The notes beneath the pieces are model-generated. The model made no database searches. It saw only the letters and a program-made list of their open reading frames with translations, and had not been told where the DNA came from. From the NCBI GenBank assembly GCA_964354485.1, contig CAYGZY010000182.1, positions 1-11,045 on the forward strand: a stretch of 11,045 nucleotides of DNA, read 5' to 3'. The stretch's first letter is position 1, and each line of letters begins with the position of its first letter. Shown piece after piece: positions 8,005-11,045 of the stretch. Position numbers and translations under genes: made by a program. Source of the stretch: CAYGXH01 sp964354485 (GTDB lineage: Bacteria; Bacteroidota; Ignavibacteria; UBA10030; SZUA-254).

Positions 8005-9768
8005 CTATATTTCCAACAAGCCTTCAAGTTCTGCAATAATCTGGACATCTGAGAATCCTTTACCGGTGATTGCCGATGCGGGGCATGCTGCAACGCATGT
8101 TCCGCATCCCTTGCACAGCACTTCGTTCACCTCAGATATCTTTTTCTCTTCGATGAAGTTGATGGCAGTATATGGACACAGGCTGTTGCAAATCCTGCAG
8201 CCGGAACAGTATTTTTCATCGATTGAGGCGCGCACCGGATCTATTTCAACCTCTCCCTTGGAGATGTAGGAGAGAATACGTGCGGCTGCGGAACTGGCCT
8301 GTGCCACAGTATCCGGAATATCTTTTGGTCCCTGCGCACAGCCGGCTATGTAGATGCCGTCGCTCATCGTTGAAGTTGGGTCAAGTTTTGGATGCCGCTC
8401 GAGGAAGAATCCGTCCGGACTCTTACTGATGGAGAAGAGTCGTCTGATGGCTTCTGTGTCTCTCCGTGGTTCTATTGCATTGCACAGGATTACCATATCG
8501 ACGGGAACTTCACGGAATTTTCCAATGAGAGTATCCTCACACCGTATGAGGAGAGATCCATCTCCGTTGCTTTGCGGTCTTGACTCGACGATTTCGGCGG
8601 CTTTACCGCGGATCATGGTTATACCCTCATCGAGGAGACGGCTGTAAAATTCCTCATATCCCTTTCCGAAGGCGCGCATGTCGATGTAGAACTGGTAAAT
8701 TGCCGCCTGTGTCCGATCGTGGACGAGGTGGGCAAATTTCAATGCGTACATGCAGCATACGCGTGAACAGTACGGATGGTGTTCGACATCTCTGGAACCT
8801 ATGCAATGTAATATTCCGACGGAACGAGGCTCCTTACCGTTTTTCAGGACAACCTTACCGCCGGTTGGGCCTGTAGAATTGAGGATTGATTCGAATTCGA
8901 GAGATGAATAAACGTTATCTAGTTTTCCATATCCGAACTGAGCCATTTTCTCTGCCTGAAAAATATCAAATCCGGTTGTAAGGAGAACTTGCCCGACATC
9001 AATTTCAGCGATTTCATCCTGCATTTTGTAGTTTACAGCGTGCGGTTCACATACTTTCGAACATATTTCACAGCCGCTTGTCTGAAAGTAAATACAAGAT
9101 TCAGTGTCGATTACCGGAACACGGGGAACGGCCTGCAAAGTAGAAACGTAAATTGGTGTTTTTGCGCCCAAAGTGAATTCGGGTATCTTTCCTTTGTAAT
9201 CTTCAACGATCATCTTGATGTGGCCCGTCGGACATACATGAGCGCAGGCGCCGCATACTATACATGCGTCTGATTTCTCGTTGAAGGGGAGAACAACTTC
9301 TCTCTTGATGCCGCGGCTCTTGAAACCGAGTACACTTGCCTTCACGAGTTCCCTGCATACGTTAACACACATTCCGCATAGTATGCAGGCATCTTCCGCT
9401 TCATCTTTTTCAAGACTTTCAAAACGTGGTTTTGATATCCCCAGGCGTTCTGCCATTTCCTTCACAACCTTTACATTGGGCCAGCGGGAGAGCATAAGTT
9501 CCATTATGACTTTACGTATCCACTTTACCTTTTCCGAATTGGTCAGAACTGTAATTCCATCGCGAACCGGATAGTTGCAGGCAGTAACAAGACGGCTCCT
9601 CTTCCCCCTGACCACTTCGACGCTGCAGAGGCGGCACACACCATACGGTTCGAAGAGGTCAGAGTGACACATCGTTGGTATCCACACGCCAGCCCTCTCT
9701 GCTGCCTGGAGAATCGAGGTATCTTCGGGTACTTGAACTTCAGTTGAGTCGATTTTTATCGTAACCAT
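8005..9768 (-). CDS. Fusion iron-sulfur protein: NuoG-like N-terminal part joined to the C-terminal half of HdrA
   Basis: This is probably the central electron hub of the complex. Residues 1-80 form a [2Fe-2S] domain with Cys34, Cys45, Cys48 and Cys64, as in NuoG, HoxU and HndD. The place where those proteins carry the His-Cys3 cluster (LMLSRWPNVKVV, about 91-102) has no Cys. Two [4Fe-4S] motifs follow at Cys128/131/134/138 and Cys169/172/175/179. From about 205 the sequence is HdrA-like: QAVPRVPVID, a CIYFQTSGCEICSKVC cluster site (Cys225/233/236/240), CIGSRD, YCSRVCCMYALK (334/338/339), RAFGKGYEEFY, AGCAQGPKDIPD, and two ferredoxin motifs (521/524/527/531 and 552/555/558/562). The N-terminal FAD Rossmann segment of HdrA, with its GxGxxG, is missing. 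An AGGAG precedes ATG 9768. HdrB and HdrC are not nearby. The domain calls are firm; the electron route is inferred. Confidence 0.9.
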   Translation of the reverse strand: MVTIKIDSTEVQVPEDTSILQAAERAGVWIPTMCHSDLFEPYGVCRLCSVEVVRGKRSRLVTACNYPVRDGITVLTNSEKVKWIRKVIMELMLSRWPNVKVVKEMAERLGISKPRFESLEKDEAEDACILCGMCVNVCRELVKASVLGFKSRGIKREVVLPFNEKSDACIVCGACAHVCPTGHIKMIVEDYKGKIPEFTLGAKTPIYVSTLQAVPRVPVIDTESCIYFQTSGCEICSKVCEPHAVNYKMQDEIAEIDVGQVLLTTGFDIFQAEKMAQFGYGKLDNVYSSLEFESILNSTGPTGGKVVLKNGKEPRSVGILHCIGSRDVEHHPYCSRVCCMYALKFAHLVHDRTQAAIYQFYIDMRAFGKGYEEFYSRLLDEGITMIRGKAAEIVESRPQSNGDGSLLIRCEDTLIGKFREVPVDMVILCNAIEPRRDTEAIRRLFSISKSPDGFFLERHPKLDPTSTMSDGIYIAGCAQGPKDIPDTVAQASSAAARILSYISKGEVEIDPVRASIDEKYCSGCRICNSLCPYTAINFIEEKKISEVNEVLCKGCGTCVAACPASAITGKGFSDVQIIAELEGLLEI

Positions 9769-9783
9769 GGTTGCTCCTGACTT

Positions 9784-10824
9784 TTATTCAACTTGGATAG
9801 CATCAAATTTACAGATATCGTAGCAAATGCCGCACTTCCCGCATTTTGTGGGATCGATGTGGTGTGCCTGATTCTTCTCGCCGACGATTGCATTATCGAC
9901 ACACTGCTTCCGACACACGTCGCAGCCGTGACCGACGCTGATACAAATGTCTTCCTTAATAGTATATTTGATGAGTGCCTTGCAGACGTGTGCAGGGCAT
10001 TTTCTATTCTTGACGTGAGCTTCGTACTCTTCGCGGAAATATTTCAGACTTGTTAAGACCGGATTGGGAGCTGAACCCCCCAGTGCACAGAGGGAGGATT
10101 CAACCACCATTGCTGAAAGCTCCTCAAGCAGTACCAGATCCTCATTGGTTCCGTTGCCCATCGTAATTTTTTCAAGTATATCGAGCATCCTCTTCGTTCC
10201 TTCGCGGCATGGAACGCACTTCCCACACGATTCGTCCTGCGTGAAACTGAGGAAATATTTTGCCATATCGACGATGCAGTTCTCATCATCTATGACGAGC
10301 ATGCCTCCGGATCCCATCATTGAACCGACTTTTGTCAGTTCTTCGTAATCGACCGGCAGATCGATGAGATTTTCGGGTATGAATCCACCGGACGGTCCGC
10401 CCGTCTGTACAGCCTTGAGTTCTTTACCATCTTTGATCCCTCCGCCGATCTTGAAAATGATGTCACGGAGTGTAATTCCCATTGGTACTTCAACGAGACC
10501 CGTGTTGTTAACCTTCCCCGTGAGTGAGAACACTTTTGTCCCTTTACTGCCACCCCACGGATCGACAGACACATCCCCGGTGCCGATACTTGAGAACCAC
10601 TTTGCGCCTCTGAGGATGATCTGCGGTACATTTGCCCACGTTTCAACATTGTTCAGGCATGTGGGGCAATCCCAAAGTCCTTTTTCTACGGTGTGTATGT
10701 ATTTTGCACGCGGTTCACCGATCCGTCCTTCTATGGATGCCATCAGTGCTGTGGATTCGCCGCAAACAAATGCGCCGGCGCCTCTGCGTATTTCAAGAGC
10801 ATAATCGAAATTTTTATCGAACAT
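9784..10824 (-). CDS. NuoF/HydB-like NAD(P)H-FMN iron-sulfur subunit, 5'-truncated
   Basis: NuoF/HydB-type subunits bind FMN and exchange hydride with NAD(P)H. Residue numbers here count from ATG 10824. The protein enters its family mid-domain: NFDYALEIRRGAGAFVCGE (about 5-23) is the middle of the flavin/NADH domain. The preceding GRGGAGFPTG FMN loop and any thioredoxin-like extension, roughly 150-280 residues, are absent. Then come LNNVETWANVP, an SLBB domain (about 95-170), the [4Fe-4S] site SCGKCVPCREG with the distal Cys of SSLCALGG, and a C-terminal two-cluster ferredoxin domain. Its first motif is CISVGHGCDVCRKQC (C-x6-C-x2-C-x3-C) and its second is canonical (CGKCGICYDIC). Minus-strand coding in this frame continues to an ATG at 10908, but those 28 codons lie antisense to a methyltransferase gene and do not resemble NuoF. 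As it stands the product could not bind FMN normally. The fusion gene starts 15 bases after its stop. Confidence 0.9.
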   Translation of the reverse strand: MFDKNFDYALEIRRGAGAFVCGESTALMASIEGRIGEPRAKYIHTVEKGLWDCPTCLNNVETWANVPQIILRGAKWFSSIGTGDVSVDPWGGSKGTKVFSLTGKVNNTGLVEVPMGITLRDIIFKIGGGIKDGKELKAVQTGGPSGGFIPENLIDLPVDYEELTKVGSMMGSGGMLVIDDENCIVDMAKYFLSFTQDESCGKCVPCREGTKRMLDILEKITMGNGTNEDLVLLEELSAMVVESSLCALGGSAPNPVLTSLKYFREEYEAHVKNRKCPAHVCKALIKYTIKEDICISVGHGCDVCRKQCVDNAIVGEKNQAHHIDPTKCGKCGICYDICKFDAIQVE

Positions 10825-10830
10825 ATTTAC
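10800..10830. other. breakpoint joining two oppositely oriented truncated genes
   Basis: Recognisable NuoF sequence (minus strand) ends between about 10810 and 10827. Recognisable FkbM-methyltransferase sequence (plus strand) begins at about 10807. Both genes lack their 5' parts here, and neither would normally overlap the other. No insertion sequence, tRNA or repeat is visible at the point. This is either a genomic rearrangement or a misjoined assembly. Confidence 0.75.
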
Positions 10831-11045
10831 AAACAGGAATTTTCGGATAAGCCATATATCATTGATTGCGGCGCAAATATTGGCATGAGCGTTATTTATA
10901 TGAAGCAACTCTACCCGCAGGCTGAAATTTTAGCCTTTGAACCCGACGAAACAAATTTTGAATTGTTGACCAGGAACGTAGCTTCTTTCGGATATAACGG
11001 TGTGAACCTACACAAAGAAGCTGTATGGAATGAAAATACAACACT
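10801..11045 (+). CDS. FkbM-family methyltransferase fragment (5'-truncated; 3' end beyond window)
   Basis: The plus-strand frame starting at 10801 is open to the window edge (81 codons). It reads as the SAM-binding core of an FkbM-type methyltransferase. EIFIEHIY, about 3-10, matches the helix that usually precedes the core. PYIIDCGANIGMSVIY, about 18-33, is SAM motif I (DCGANIG). Next come LYPQAEILAFEPDETNFELL, with the acidic FEPD motif II, and an HKEAVWNENTT segment typical of the family. Such enzymes often O-methylate sugars or polyketides and are common in polysaccharide gene clusters; the substrate here is unknown. There is no plausible start codon upstream in this frame. The only ATGs visible are inside the conserved core, so the N-terminal part has been lost at the breakpoint. 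It is unrelated in function to the hydrogenase genes and appears more AT-rich. Confidence 0.8.
   Translation, partial: MIEIFIEHIYKQEFSDKPYIIDCGANIGMSVIYMKQLYPQAEILAFEPDETNFELLTRNVASFGYNGVNLHKEAVWNENTT

Noticed and set aside
10828..10908. In-frame upstream extension of the NuoF-like gene to an ATG at 10908 (minus strand)
   Set aside because: Its residues do not resemble NuoF, and the stretch is exactly antisense to the conserved SAM-binding core of the FkbM methyltransferase.

Overview
The window is a bacterial [NiFe]-hydrogenase locus. All recognisable genes lie on the minus strand and read right to left, apart from a gene fragment at the right edge. The gene set (an Mvh-like group 3 hydrogenase joined to Nuo-like and Hdr-like electron-transfer proteins, plus a full set of maturation genes) points to a strict or facultative anaerobe that exchanges electrons between H2, NAD(P) and probably ferredoxin. 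Mid-range GC, clear Shine-Dalgarno sites and the protein style fit a bacterium. An FCB-group relative (Ignavibacteria/Bacteroidota-like) is only a guess.

Structural block (about 10827 down to 5047): a 5'-truncated NuoF/HydB-like flavoprotein, a NuoG-N/HdrA-C fusion iron-sulfur protein, MvhD, the hydrogenase small subunit (MvhG type) and the large subunit (MvhA type). The likely electron path is the NiFe site (large subunit), three clusters in the small subunit, the [2Fe-2S] of MvhD, the ferredoxin modules of the HdrA half, the clusters of the NuoG half, and then the flavin of NuoF and NAD(P). HdrB and HdrC are not present, and the HdrA half lacks the FAD-binding Rossmann segment. Any electron bifurcation would therefore have to occur at the NuoF flavin. 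The block ends in a clear intrinsic terminator at 4986-5019.

Maturation block (4963 down to 1): the hydrogenase endopeptidase (HyaD/HycI family), HypA, HypB, HypF, HypC and the first 209 residues of HypD, which runs off the left edge. HypE is not in the window. Only 22 bases separate the terminator's T-run from the endopeptidase start, so the terminator may work as a partial one that sets the ratio of structural to maturation transcripts.

Right edge: at about 10800-10830 the NuoF gene stops matching its family, and a plus-strand FkbM-family methyltransferase begins, also without its N-terminus. Two unrelated, oppositely oriented genes losing their 5' ends at one point indicates a rearrangement breakpoint or an assembly chimera. 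No gene-free stretch exceeds 300 bases. The longest gap is 158 bases, between the endopeptidase gene and hypA.
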